Below are positions 10,354 to 20,400 of a stretch of 64,000 bases of DNA, piece by piece. The notes under the pieces are model-generated. The model searched no databases and was not told the DNA's origin. It saw only the letters and a program-made list of their open reading frames with translations. Positions within the stretch are counted from its first letter, which is position 1, and each line of letters opens with the position of its first letter. The stretch is taken from contig CM055093.1 of NCBI GenBank assembly GCA_029204225.1, forward strand, positions 33,410,842-33,474,841, written 5' to 3'. Both the position numbers and the translations under genes were made by a program. Origin of the DNA: Diphasiastrum complanatum. Its lineage: Eukaryota > Streptophyta > Lycopodiopsida > Lycopodiales > Lycopodiaceae.

Positions 10354-10380
10354 CTGTCCCTTACGGGGAGCTAATTGCCC
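10344..10380 (+). other. 37-nt hairpin overlapping the RT stop codon
   Basis: GGGCAGTTAGCT (10344-10355) pairs with AGCTAATTGCCC (10369-10380) with a single G-U wobble. The 13-nt loop itself contains CCC-TTAC-GGG. The RT stop TAG (10351-10353) is inside the 5' arm. The hairpin sits about 40 nt before the (CT)n tract that ends the unit, the position where a 3' recognition structure for target-primed reverse transcription would be expected. It could instead be a terminator-like or purely coincidental fold. Confidence 0.5.
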
Positions 10381-10415
10381 CCGAACGGATTCACCAACTG
10401 CGGGTTGGTTGGTGG

Positions 10416-10421
<6 letters not shown>

Positions 10422-10455
<34 letters not shown>
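10422..10455 (+). repeat. (CT)n tract between PLE coding unit and second pLTR
   Basis: About 34 bp of CT repeats after GGGTTGGTTGGTGGG. It marks the junction where the second pLTR starts, in the same arrangement as 4783-4852 before the first pLTR. Confidence 0.9.
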
Positions 10456-10457
<2 letters not shown>

Positions 10458-12562
10458 GGAGCTCCTTTGTTTAATTTTACGCTACTTCACTAACGGAAAA
10501 GTGCAAATTACAGACGTACAGCTCCTCCAAACTTTCAAGGTCCTTGAAAAGTTTCCACTCTTGCATATAATAAAGCCTCATTCTTTATTAAGTGGATTTC
10601 CCACTCAAAAATTTGATTTAATACTCTATAAAGGTTTTTTCTAAAACAAATTTGGAGGAAAGTTGAGTTCTCCACGCCCACTCACACCTTCCTGGTTGCT
10701 ACCCAACTTGACACTATAAGTGCAGGCTTTTTCGACACTTTGTTTCCACATTACCAGTGAAGAAGTTCTCTCCTCTACTACATGCTAAAAGAGTGCCCTA
10801 CCAATTCACGGATCGGTTGTTTGCTATCATACGGTATGCATATCTTCCTCTTCTGCACTGCTCTCTTTATGCTCTACTCTCATAGTAATGGTGCTCTGAT
10901 AATCTTTAACTTATGTCTATATGTTGCTCATCACACGAAGGTGTGAAGGAGCCTTTGTAGGGTTAAGAAGTATGAGAGTCCAGCGATGGACTTCAATGGC
11001 TGTCCTCTATAGGCAGCGATGGACAACTTCTATTATGATGTAAACTCTTTGTGAGTTCAGATGATAATGATGGCATACTGACCACCTATCCGAATACTCT
11101 ACTCTATCTTACTTGGATAGACAGCGATGGAGGGTTCCTCTATTTTCTCGTTTATTGCTCACTCCTTTATCAAGAAACTAGCCGCTGTCCAGCAATGGAC
11201 AGGTGGCCATCTTTCTCAATAGAAATCGCTGATAATGAATAGAGTAAGGTGTTGACCAGCGATGGACTACACATCCTTGTTGGAAGCACATTTACACACC
11301 ATCATACATTTCATATACCCTGCTGTCCAGCGATGGACAGGAGGAGCTTTTTTCTCTTATGCTCTGATAATTTACAATGATTAATGGTTGACTGTCCAGC
11401 AATGGACTACAAACTGTAATTACCGTTTCGGATATGTTTTGCATAGATATCCTCCTCTATCCAGCGATGGATGGTCGGATACAGTTAAGCTCAATACTTA
11501 TGACATATTGACTCTCTTTAAAGTGTTCACTTATCTTTGGTCTCACATACAAAAATAATGACATTTCATGTTATAGTTGCATCGTATTGCTCCGGCTTCC
11601 CCAGGGTACGTCTTGGTTCATATTTGAACCTAAAACCTGTTATCTCAAGGTATGGCACCAATCTCCACAAAGCAAGTTAGCTATCGTACTCCGATTATGT
11701 CTTGTAAACGTTCTTTCCGTAACGCTTTGTAAGTAGCTATATGCTAAAAAGTGTGAATTTTGGCTTTTTTATGATCTAAAAGAGAAAGAATTCCCTCGCT
11801 TAAAACAACCATGGCTGCCTCTCAAGAAGCTACGTCTACAACCATTTAGGTATGCTTTCTGAGTTTAAACAGACTCTTCGCATCCTCAATAAGTATGGTA
11901 GTTTTGGTTCCATATTTTTATGGTATATCACTCCTCTACACAAGCTCTTGTTCTCTTCTTTTCTTTTCTTTTATAACCCTTTTAAAAAAAAAAAAAAAAC
12001 GACATAAGACCACATTTAAGCCGAACTAAAGCACCTTGAAATAGGATTTGGTCACTAAAAGTAACAGTAGGGACTCCAATAACACGATCTTAGATAGCAT
12101 GGATATGCATAAGAATCGTAGTTTCTACTAAAGGATTAGAATGACACGGATCTACCCTAATTCCAATATAAACATTGACAGTCTCTTACTCGGTATTAAT
12201 CACATCTTTCCTATACAGTGTCCTGATACCGTGGAGGTTATGTCATTCAGATATAACATTCATGGTAACACTTCACCTTACCCCTATTAGCGTTACTTTA
12301 GACTCTTGGTGAGATACAACTGGAAAGCATGGATATGCTCAGGAGTATGGACAGCAGTGCGTGACACACCTTACCTTGTAAGGGTCACTTGGGTCAGTAT
12401 AGCATGGACTTGCTCTGATACCAGCACACGTGTACACCAGGTCTTTTGGCTAAGTAAAACTCAGAACGGTTTAAACTTTTCATACTCTTTTGATTAAAAC
12501 GAACTGATAGAAACCAATTGACCGTAAGCTGATCAGTATGGCACTCGCCCTGATACGGTGCC
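10456..12562 (+). repeat. PLE right pLTR
   Basis: The second long direct repeat. It keeps the TATA-like box (10626-10634), the hairpin array (10978-11472) and the ATG/donor arrangement (11811 onward). It ends near GATACGGTG, where the sequence changes to the minus-strand chromovirus, so its true right end may be truncated. Confidence 0.85.
10978..11472 (+). other. phased array of GNRA-type tetraloop hairpins (right)
   Basis: The right pLTR copy of the array. Clean hairpins are at 10978-10991 (GCGA loop), 11185-11202 (GCAA), 11333-11350 (GCGA, with a C-G pair where the left copy has T-G), 11394-11407 (GCAA) and 11459-11472 (GCGA with the ATCCA/TGGAT stem). Differences from the left copy mostly preserve or improve pairing. 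Confidence 0.7.
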
Positions 12563-12633
12563 ACTGGCTAGCAAGCATAATGACTATCTCAAAAACAACA
12601 ATGTAAGTACGCTAAATACTGAAAAAGCATGAA

Positions 12634-12996
12634 CTAATGGAAATACTGATGGAGAGGATATAAGTCATCACAACAAATACCCCACAAGCAGCATACAAGT
12701 GTAAAGCAAGTACTATAGTAATGTGATGTAGATGCAAAAAAGAAATAGCCATGGCTAGCCGAATCATGAGGAGAGGGAACATCTGCAATGATATGCGTGG
12801 TAGAGAAAATAACTTGGGCCATGAGGGCTCGAGCCTGATCTGCCAATAATGGTGCATGATAAAAAACATCAATAGGCTCCCATGTGGCCTCCTCAATAGG
12901 ACGACCATCCCATTGTACCAATAACTGAACCTGTCGGCGGCGCCGATTATGCTGAAGGCGAACCTGGTGAATGGCAGCTGGTAAGAAAGGGAACAA
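12634..12996 (-). pseudogene. chromovirus chromodomain (integrase C-terminus)
   Basis: The frame contains RRRRQVQLLVQWDGRPIEEA followed by TWEPIDVF, a canonical chromodomain core (aromatic cage residues in VQW and TWEP). Chromodomains at the integrase end direct insertion into particular chromatin states in this lineage. It lies at the 3' end of the element as expected. The remaining frame before 12634 is low in recognisable sequence. Confidence 0.8.
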
Positions 12997-13099
12997 CTCA
13001 AGATCTGTAGGAAATGTGAGATTGCGAGGAGCATCATCCTCAATGGCGGCACATAACAGGCTAACATGAAAGGTATCACAGGCACATGTAGAAGCAGGC

Positions 13100-13830
13100 A
13101 GCTATAAACGATATGTAACAGGATTGATGCACTCTAGAATACGATAAGGCCCATAATAACGTGGTGCAAGCTTCTCAGTAGAAGCGTGGCCCTGAACAAA
13201 ATGATGTCGCGCAAAATGTAGCCGAAGATAATTATATCACCAACCTGAAACTCCACATGACAACGATGGTGATCAACAAAAGTCAGATAGCGTTGTTGGA
13301 CATGCTGTAAATGAGTAGTAGCCCTAGCACTAAGCTCCCGAGCACCTGATAAGAAAGAAGCAATGGTGACTGGTGTATCATTAGGAGGAAGAGGCACCCC
13401 TGGCCAAAGAGGAGCATACCCATGAGCCAATAAGAAAGGAGAAACTCCAGTGCTGGTACTAACAGGGCTATTATAGCTATACTCTGCCAACACATAAATG
13501 TTGATCTCAATCCTTCCCTGAAGGAGAAACAAAATGCCGAAGATAATCAAGGATCCGATTAAGGACCTCAGTCTGCCCATCAGCAGTACCTATAAGAAGT
13601 TGTACATCTAAAATACGCATAAGCTCTGTCCAAAAGGTAGATTTAAACAACTATCCTGATCGGAATGGATAGTACGTGGAAAACCATGCAGCCGAAAAAT
13701 CTCTGATATAAAAAGGCGTTCATGGATGGCCAGTAAAAATGGTCCTTAAGACGTGCATAAGACTTCTGAAACCCAAAATGGCCACCGATAGGAGAAGCAT
13801 GAGCATCAGACAACAATGAGAACAAATGGA
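13100..13830 (-). pseudogene. chromovirus integrase, decayed
   Basis: Minus-strand pieces include HASPIGGHFGFQKSYARLKDH (HH part of the zinc finger), FYWPSM, then the C-terminal core with NSPVSTSTGVSPFLLAHGY and LQHVQQRYLTFVDHHR, typical of the integrase region before the GPY/F module. The central DDE core between about 13580 and 13640 is largely missing, so a deletion is likely. Confidence 0.7.
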
Positions 13831-13880
13831 TAGAGAACTAAGAATACACAAAGCACCATAATGATATAAACGATCATCAA

Positions 13881-14345
13881 CTACAGTATAAACCTGGAAC
13901 TTACGAGATGAAGGTAGTGGACGAGAACGATAAACATCACAAAAGTCGAGACCAGACAAATATGTAGCCGGTAAATCATCAAACCAAGAAGGAACAGAAC
14001 AACAAGACTATGTAACAAAGCAGGAAGACGAGACAAAGCATCAGCTGCCGTGTTCGACTTTCCTGGACGATACAAAATGTCAAAATGGAAAAACTGTAAC
14101 CAATAATATTGACGATCACTAAGATCACGCTGAGAAAAGAGATAACGAAGAGACTGATGATCAGTAATAATATCAAAAGGAACACGATACAAATAATGGC
14201 GCCACTTCTTAAGAGAATGGATAACAACGAGTAGCTCTTTCTCATGAACAGAGTAACATTGCTCATAAGCAATGACGCACTTAGACCGACGAAGAAGAGC
14301 GCCTAGACCAATAGAACTGGCATCAGTCTTAACAATAAACCTCTG
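13881..14345 (-). pseudogene. chromovirus RNase H
   Basis: Frames read FIVKTDASSIGLGALL (first Asp), YSVHEKELLVVIHSLKKWRH (Glu), YRVPFDIITDHQSLRYLF (Asp) and YRPGKSNTAADALSRLPAL. This is the complete motif set of gypsy RNase H, spread over frameshifts. It degrades the RNA template during reverse transcription. Confidence 0.75.
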
Positions 14346-15303
14346 ATCAAACTATGGCAAACACATCATGGCGGCAGAAACGATGGCATGACGTAAAGCA
14401 TCAAAAGCAATCTAACACTCAAGAGTCCAGACAAACGTATGAGACTTTTTCAACAGAGAATGAAGCGGGGCAACCACAGTGACGAAATACTTAACAAGAC
14501 GACGAAGATGGGTAGCCATACCTAAAAACATACGAACAAAATGAACGTCGGTTGGAACAGGCCAATCCTCAATAGCCTATCCAGAACGAAGGTCAATCTT
14601 GGAAAATAGAAGAAGTGTCAAGCTGATCAAAAAGCTCATCCATATGAGGAATACGATACTAATTACGGATAGTAAACTTGTTCAAGGCACGATAGTCAAT
14701 GCAGAGGCATTTGGTTCCATCTTTTTTAGCAGCAAGAAGAACAAGGGCACCAAAGGGACTATGGCTAGGTACAATGAGGCCCTGACGTAAAAGAGAAGCA
14801 ATCTGGAGCTGAACCTCACCACGCTCGACTTTAGACATACGATATGGTGCACGAAAAGGTGGGGTGGCACCAGGAATAAGATCAATATGGTGGTTGACAT
14901 CACATAATGGTGGCAGAGACGTAGGTTCTGAAAAGACAACAGAATATCTATGCAATAAGTCAGAAATCACCTGAGGAAGAGGACCCACAGATGGTGAAAG
15001 AGAAGTAGCAACCGATGTACTCTGAATGGAAAGAAGAGCTACACCCTGAGCATTTGGCAGGCTACACATAAACTGCTTCCCGGTAACCAACTGATCGTCA
15101 CCCTCGGAATCAATACCAGCAAGTGAATGATGCTGACCAGCATGAGTAAAGGAAAGTGTCTGCTGAGATAGATCCACAACAACAGTACCAAGTGAGGAGA
15201 ACCAATCTACACCAAAAATAATGTCATAGTGCTCCAGAGGAATGATGTAGAAATCTGCCTGACCAGAAAAGTCACCAATGCGATAATCCAAACCCTGAAA
15301 CAT
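14346..15303 (-). pseudogene. chromovirus RT with catalytic core deleted
   Basis: The N-terminal part is clear: IDLIPGATPPFRAPYRMS, then KVERGEVQLQIASLLRQGLI, KKDGTKCLCIDYRALNKFTI and the start of motif A (FDQLDTSSIF..IDLRSG). It then joins directly at about 14580 to WPVPTDVHFVRMFLGMATH, the connection region after RT. About 120 residues, including the YVDD box, are absent. This internal deletion means the copy could never have been autonomous after it occurred. Confidence 0.75.
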
Positions 15304-15560
15304 CTGAGAACTGAGCTAGCAACCTTAACACTGAGAGGCTGGGAAGCAGGAACAAGTGTAGCATGAACCCTAGTGAAAATGTAACTGCTAATAAATGAAT
15401 GTGTACTACCTGTATCTACCAAAGCGATATACTCTTGCCCCGAGATGTGGACACATAACCCAATAGAGTGAGGACCCAGACGCCCAGCCCAAGTAACATA
15501 AGCAAGTTGTGCACAACAAGCGGCAGGAGCAGGATCAGCAGGAAGCGGATCAGCCGGCAC
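15207..15560 (-). pseudogene. chromovirus protease
   Basis: The frame reads IGLCVHISGQEYIALVDTGS followed by THSFISSYIF. VDTGS is the aspartic protease active site (DTG). It overlaps the beginning of the RT frame at its C-terminal end because of a frameshift. It cleaves the gag-pol polyprotein in active relatives. Confidence 0.8.
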
Positions 15561-15612
15561 ATCAACGGGAGGTGGGTCAGGAGTATCAAGAATCTAGATG
15601 TAAATATCAAAA

Positions 15613-16150
15613 TCATAAGGAGTAATGGCCACATGGTAAAAAGCAGTTGTAGTAGGGCCAGGAGTCTCTGACGACAGTCACGAGCCATGTGGTCCGAGCT
15701 CTTACAGCGATAACAAAGATGCTTCTACTAAATCTCAACAAACTCTGCAGCTGAATAGCGACAAACAAAGGGGGAGCGAGGTGCAGGAGGGCGAGCAGGA
15801 GTGGCAATAGTAGAACCCGGGGCAAGAGAAGCAGCCGAAATAGTAAGCGTCCCTAAACAAGGGCAGGAAACGAGAAGAAGTGGATACCTCAGGGTACTTA
15901 TGCTGCAAGGTAGTGGCCAAGAAAATAACATCAAAGAGAGTAGGCGGCCAGAAGGATGACACATCACATGGTAAAGAATCTCTAAGACCAGCAATAAAGC
16001 GTGAAATAAGCTCAGTAGGGTGGAGATCACCAAAAAGGTAAGAAAGCTCAGTAAACTGGTCAATATAAGCAATCAACTCACCAATGTGGGTAAGGCTGCG
16101 AAACAAATCACGTTGGCGAACTAACCACATCAAGGACTTCTATCAAACAA
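15613..16150 (-). pseudogene. chromovirus gag and CCHC zinc knuckle
   Basis: LFRSLTHIGELIAYIDQFTE, LSYLFGDLHPTELISRFIAG and LRDSLPCDVSSFWPPTLFD are typical of plant gypsy gag (retrotrans_gag domain). A frameshifted CYRCKSSDHMARDC at about 15690-15720 is the nucleocapsid zinc knuckle. The N-terminus of gag is cut at about 16150. Confidence 0.75.
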
Positions 16151-17276
16151 AGAACTATTCATGTGAAAACTACAACTTCACAACAAGAGAAAACTACTCT
16201 AATGTCAGTTAAATTTCTTGATAGCTAAGCCATCTTCCAATAAGTGGTGAAATTTGATGTAATTTCCCACGAGAGAAGCCCAACAATAGAGGACACAGCC
16301 TTAGACATTGAGTTATCCAACAATATCATCCTTCAATAGCATTTTTGCAGTCTTCTATTTGGCATCTTATTTTGTGGCATTTCCTCACAACTTTGCTCAA
16401 CATTTAGAACAATTTGGTCATTGGGGAAGAGCCATGAATATGTGATTAGGATTCGCAATGGTATTCTAGCACACCTGGGGGCCTCATGAACTCAATAAGA
16501 CCCCCAAATACTATTGAATTACATTATACCCATTCATAATGTCATCTTAGGTCTACATTTAAAACAGGTTCATTGTTTAAGTAACTAGCAACTATTGCCA
16601 ATAATTAATGTCATGGACTATCTAGAATGGAACAAGTAGTCTAAATAGTACAGGTAGGCCCTTTTTTTGTGATTAGTCAATTAAATGCTTAGAGACTTTG
16701 GCGTTCCTTGTAGGAGACAATCTTTTAAAGGACCTACTATGCACTCTATATTCAAATTATTGGTGATCATATTGGAATCTTACTTGGAGATTGATCTACG
16801 ATTTGAAGTTCACTGTCCATTCTATTGTTCTGTGCATGCATTTGTATGCTTCTTGTAACTATAGTATTTTAGCAAAAATTACAAAGCATCTCTCCTACTT
16901 GATTTGAACAACTAAATCAATTTAAACCGTACGAAGGTGGATAATTATGTGTAAACCTATATCTAGAAGACACAGAGTTAGTAAGAGCTTGTTTGGTGAG
17001 GTAGATGATTATTGGTGGACTGCCCAAGGATCTAAATTCAAGGGAGTTGGGACTTTCCTCCTATAGTCTTTGACTTATTGGGAGTCTAGCTTTATCTCTA
17101 GAGATGCATTCGCAAATTGTATTAGGAATAAATCAACAATGCTAGATTCCACAATAGTTTCATGGCTAAAGCACATTTAATACTTTGAAAGGCACAAATT
17201 GTCACATTAACAATGAAATTACATACAAGTAAGACATGCTTATGCTGACAGTTAGACTTGGGAGGAAGGAAATAAC
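16151..17276. other. intron 4 sequence, no feature recognised
   Basis: AT-rich sequence without a convincing frame or repeat. It lies downstream of exon 4 of the RTN4IP1-like gene. No further exon was recognised here or anywhere to the left. Confidence 0.5.
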
Positions 17277-17436
17277 CTCTGATGTGTAATCAATAGTCTC
17301 GTCAGCACCTGCCTCTTTAACAAGGTCAATACTCCGCTTGCCACATGTGCAAGATACTTGACAACCTAAAGCTCGTGACAAGTATATCGCAGCTAAACCC
17401 ACTGCTCCTCCTCCTCCCATCACAAGAACTCTTTGC
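17277..17436 (-). CDS. RTN4IP1: RTN4IP1-like exon 4
   Basis: Acceptor TTGTAG|GCAAAG, donor GAG|GTTATT. It encodes (G)[17 protein letters not shown], then [16 protein letters not shown] and [11 protein letters not shown], the beta-alpha-beta dinucleotide-binding unit with the glycine-rich turn. It ends in phase 0. The next exon, expected to encode the FDAVLDTIGG region, was not found in the remaining 17 kb. Confidence 0.87.
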
Positions 17437-20400
17437 CTACAATTCAAGGCAAGGGTTTAAAAAACAAAACTACTATGGAAGCTTGTGCAGATATTGTGAG
17501 TGACATATTTTGGCAAGAAACATATTGTTCACCATATAGTAAATATTGGTAGCAAAAATGCTCAACAAACAACCAAATGAATTTACACTCTACAATGTAA
17601 TACAAGAAAATGTTGGATTCATGCATGACTCCCAAAGCTAAACTGAAATTAGAAAGACATGTGTCAAAACCTTGTTAGGACATTGCCTAACCTCCATTTT
17701 ACAGAAGTACTCTAAGTAGCTCTTTGGCCTTGGGCCCCACCTTATTGTTGCACATTTGGAACATAAGGTTTAAGTTACTTGGACCCATCAATTATTGTTG
17801 GACATTCATTCCTCACTGATTGATGTTATTTGGCCCCTAGAGGTAGCAATCTGGACCCTCACCTAGTGTGGGCCCTCCATAAGGCTTCGTTATAGATGGC
17901 TAATGGTTTAAGAGATTAATCCTTAGATAAGAGAGTCGCTTGAGATCGGTTTAGTATAGCTTAAACTTATATTTGATCTAGTTAGATCAGGTCACTAACA
18001 ACGATTGTCATTTGTTGTTGTTCTACAATAGACTGATCTTTACATCTTATAGTATCCTCTCCTTTTTTGTGTTGTCTGGATGATTTGCACATAACTTGAT
18101 ATTAGAGTACTCTTCTTGCAAAGATAGATTGGGCAGCACGCTTAGGGGCTTTAAAGATCCATCTACATTAGTACATTGGGTGCCAACTGTTTGCTTCATC
18201 TTGCAAATTATTCTTTGAAACCTCAATTTTCATCTTTTGGCTCCTAATTTCTCTATAGAGGTCATATTTTGATTCTAATAGCATATTTGGGCTTATATTT
18301 ACACTTCAACAAAGAATGTCCAAAGTTTACAATATTGGGTTGCAAAAGATTTGCTAGTAATTCAAAAATCTTTCTTCCCAGAATTTTGCCTTTCTATCAG
18401 TTTTAGGATCTTCAATCATATCTAGTCTTCAAACTTCCTAAGGTAGTTTGGCAAAAATTCTCTTTACAAATCATCAAAATTTGGCTTGTTCTAGTTGTCT
18501 CTAATTCAAACTTCCAACTTTTTCATATTTTTTAATGCAATTTTTAGGAAATGATTAGTTTCTAGTTTCTACAAGTTGGCACCACAAATTCCATATATAG
18601 ATATTAAAGATGCAATCTCTAGAGGTTAGGTATATGAAATTTCATCATGTTAAAATTTTCCAAAACCTCATGTCTTCATACATCGGCATCATACATTCTT
18701 CATACATTTACATCATTGTCCTTCCTACAATACCAATTTCAATTTTCATCTTATCCTTTTGTTACTTTCCAACAAGTACCTCGCTTCTATTTTTTCCATA
18801 GTTAGTTGGGAGATAGGAGTCTTATCAAAAGTGAGCAAATGGAATGGGAAAATTATACTAGATGTTTGACTAGCTTATGTCTCCACTTGGCGAACTTCTT
18901 AGTGGTCTGCAATTATTTATCATGTTGTTCCAGCTACATCTTTATTTATGAGGTCTGTTACCCTCCCCATTTGAGCATGTTATGTCACCGAAGCATACTT
19001 GGTCCTCAAACATTGTTTCTCCTAACTCAAAGGAATGGTTACATCATGCCAAGTTCAAAAGACTAACCCCCAGCCCTTGCTTACTATCGTTCTCGTAGAA
19101 TATTTGGGAATGACACATGCAAGTACATTGTTTAAGCACTTTTCTCCAAGTGGTGTTCTTTAAATTTCTGCCTTGTCTTTGTGATTGTTATTTCCCTTTG
19201 CAACTAGATTAAGGTCGAATGCTTCTTGTTTTCTAACATTTAGTATAAGAGTTAAATAGGCTAGCACTCCTAGAAAATTTTGTAGGTCAATTGGATCAAG
19301 GGAGCATGATCTTCAGCTTTTTCATCGATTCTAGAGAGAGAAATTATGCCCCTCTTCGAGGAATCTGATTTCGACTTTTTCTTCATAATCTTGTGAGAGA
19401 AACTGTTTATTTGGATCTAGTATCTTCTAGATAAGGGAAAAAGCAGAAAACAGCCCATTTGAATGGTTAACTTTCTGCTCTTGTGCAAAATCCTCGGCCT
19501 AGTAAGTGAAAATCTAGCAATTATTGAAAGTGTTAACTTATTGGGCAAGCATTAGAGTGCTAATTTTTGTAGGGCATTAGTCTCTTACCTCTCTAGTTTT
19601 GTCTTTAAGACATCAAACTCTAATTTTTCTATTAGCAGGATGGGTGATATTTTCGAATGAATCTAACAAGCTTGATGGTACTAGCTTTCAAGCATGGCAT
19701 TTTGAGATGAACAACATCCCTGTCTTGGCAAATTTGTGGAAGATAGTAATGGGTTTCGAAATCAGGCCTAGTTTTGTGGAAGGTGGACAGCCAAGCAAAG
19801 AACTACTCCAATATGATAGGAGGTCAAGGAAGACCCTGTGTATCATCAACATGTCCATCCATGACAAGCTTCTGCCAAACATCTCAAGAACCATGGAAGA
19901 TCCTCAAAGCCTTGTGTGAGATGACCTCCTCCACTCATATAATTTTCTTGAAGTAAAACTTTCTCAATTCGAAGATAGAGTAAGGTTAATCCATGATCTC
20001 TAAATCATAAAGATAAAGGACCAACTAAAGGAAGTTGGAGAAGAGACCAAGGATGCTGACGTGGTAAACTTAACCTTACATAAGCTGCCCCAAATTTTTC
20101 ATCATGTGATAACATCACTTTTGTCTCATTAAAAAACCCCTAATTTTTAAGACTTAGGCGATTTATTGCACAAAAGAAAGTTCTTAGGAATTCCTATGAA
20201 CCTAGCAAAGATCAAATTTCTAAAGATGATCTTATTCTTAAGACTTCATCAACAAGTTGAGGAAAGGGTGGATTTCAACACGTGGAGCTGCTCAAGTTCA
20301 TTTTCAAAAGGGGTCATGCCCATTCTATGGAAAGAGGAAGCACTGGGATTTGGAGTGTTAAAAAAAAAATAATAGCCTAAGGTGACTACACTTCAAATCC

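Larger units (their letters stand above)
4853..12562 (+). mobile_element. Penelope-like retroelement with 2.1-kb pLTRs
   Basis: Two direct repeats of about 2.1 kb (4853-6958 and 10456-12562, roughly 95 percent identical by eye with several small indels) flank a 3.5-kb internal region that encodes a reverse transcriptase. The RT has PLE-like features: FRWIT near the start, motif A as VADISKCYENIPLDGP (compare the TNIP of Penelope RTs), motif C as FRYIDDI and motif D as KINFLNISI, followed by a SNRPI..SY segment. No GIY-YIG endonuclease was recognised before or after RT. pLTR-ORF-pLTR organisation is typical of PLEs and reflects head-to-tail copies. Stops and frameshifts show this copy is dead. 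The right end abuts the chromovirus at about 12565. What else it could be: a lineage related to the algal or EN-deficient PLE branches, which I cannot decide without alignment. Confidence 0.75.
12566..16150 (-). mobile_element. truncated chromovirus (Ty3/gypsy with chromodomain)
   Basis: The minus strand carries, in order from the right, gag, a CCHC knuckle, protease, RT, RNase H, integrase and a chromodomain, the layout of plant chromoviruses. Neither LTR is present. The left side abuts the PLE pLTR and the right side ends within gag at about 16150. It lies in intron 4 of the host RTN4IP1-like gene and on the same strand. Many stops and frameshifts and a deletion in RT make it defective. The separate domains are listed below. 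Confidence 0.85.

Noticed and set aside
4853-12562. Telomeric repeats (TTTAGGG/CCCTAAA) at PLE ends, as in telomere-associated EN-deficient PLEs
   Set aside because: No telomere repeat runs occur at either junction; only (CT)n is present.
13979-14272. Very hydrophobic minus-strand frames that look like membrane proteins (also 12612-13085 and 15416-15688)
   Set aside because: They are out-of-frame shadows of the chromovirus gag-pol, whose correct frames carry clear domain motifs.
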